DNA from: Porphyromonadaceae bacterium UBA3327
Lineage (GTDB): Bacteria > Bacteroidota > Bacteroidia > Bacteroidales > Muribaculaceae
NCBI GenBank assembly: GCA_002361155.1
Contig: DERZ01000027.1
Coordinates: forward strand, 1 to 5,184
Direction of reading: 5' to 3'
Length of the DNA stretch: 5,184 bases
The notes under the pieces were generated by a model. The model ran no database searches. It was not told the origin of the DNA and worked only from the letters and a program-made list of their open reading frames with translations. The first letter of the stretch is position 1; each line of letters opens with the position of its first letter. Of this stretch, positions 5,164 to 5,184 are shown piece after piece. The position numbers and the translations under genes are program-made.

Positions 5164-5184
5164 TGAGACGGAGGGGGCGTCTCA
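5164..5184. repeat. Perfect 7-bp inverted repeat with G-rich loop at window edge
   Basis: TGAGACG (5164-5170) and CGTCTCA (5178-5184) pair perfectly around the loop GAGGGGG. On the minus strand the loop is C-rich and the hairpin lies before the terminator at 5113-5145, so it sits in the 3' end or 3' UTR of the gene off the right edge. No U-tract follows, so it is not itself a typical terminator. The window ends exactly at its last base, so longer pairing cannot be judged. Confidence 0.6.

Overview
The window looks like chromosome from a Bacteroidales bacterium, with a Muribaculaceae- or Bacteroides-like gut lineage as the best guess. The evidence is (i) a promoter upstream of a tRNA gene that fits the Bacteroidota consensus exactly (TTTG, 19 bp, TAnnTTTG), (ii) little Shine-Dalgarno signal before most genes, (iii) a secreted CotH-type protein beside a small protein whose C-terminus resembles a type IX secretion sorting domain, and (iv) a COG2865-type AlbA/HATPase regulator of a kind common in this phylum. 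Genus cannot be fixed from the sequence alone.

Layout. Bases 1-69 hold the 5' part of a minus-strand tRNA-Ser(UGA) gene cut by the window edge. Bases 70-227 are a divergent promoter region: the tRNA promoter reads left, and a weaker candidate reads right into a three-gene plus-strand cluster. The cluster encodes a thioredoxin-fold probable lipoprotein (228-758), a small secreted protein with a T9SS type A-like C-terminus (796-1374), and a secreted CotH-family kinase-like protein (1371-2852) that overlaps its predecessor by the 4-bp ATGA. All three products carry export signals, so they probably act outside the cytoplasm. The redox protein may maintain or isomerise disulfides in the CotH protein, whose mature part has five cysteines, but that link is inferred.

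Convergent to the cluster is a 653-residue minus-strand gene (4900-2939) with an AlbA_2/Schlafen-like domain, a GHKL-type ATPase remnant and two winged-helix domains. The linker between the two winged helices is encoded by 12-bp tandem repeats present in two arrays of opposite orientation, giving a 35-bp near-perfect inverted repeat inside the coding sequence. This gene is visibly more AT-rich than the CotH cluster and may have been acquired separately.

Bases 4901-5184 hold no gene. They contain a candidate promoter, a dense cluster of TGAC/GTCA dyads that could be operators for the AlbA/HATPase gene, and a strong hairpin with a U-tract on the minus strand that would end a gene lying beyond the right edge. 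The most unusual signals are the opposed repeat arrays and the TGAC/GTCA cluster. No CRISPR array, transposase, integrase or complete novel system is visible.
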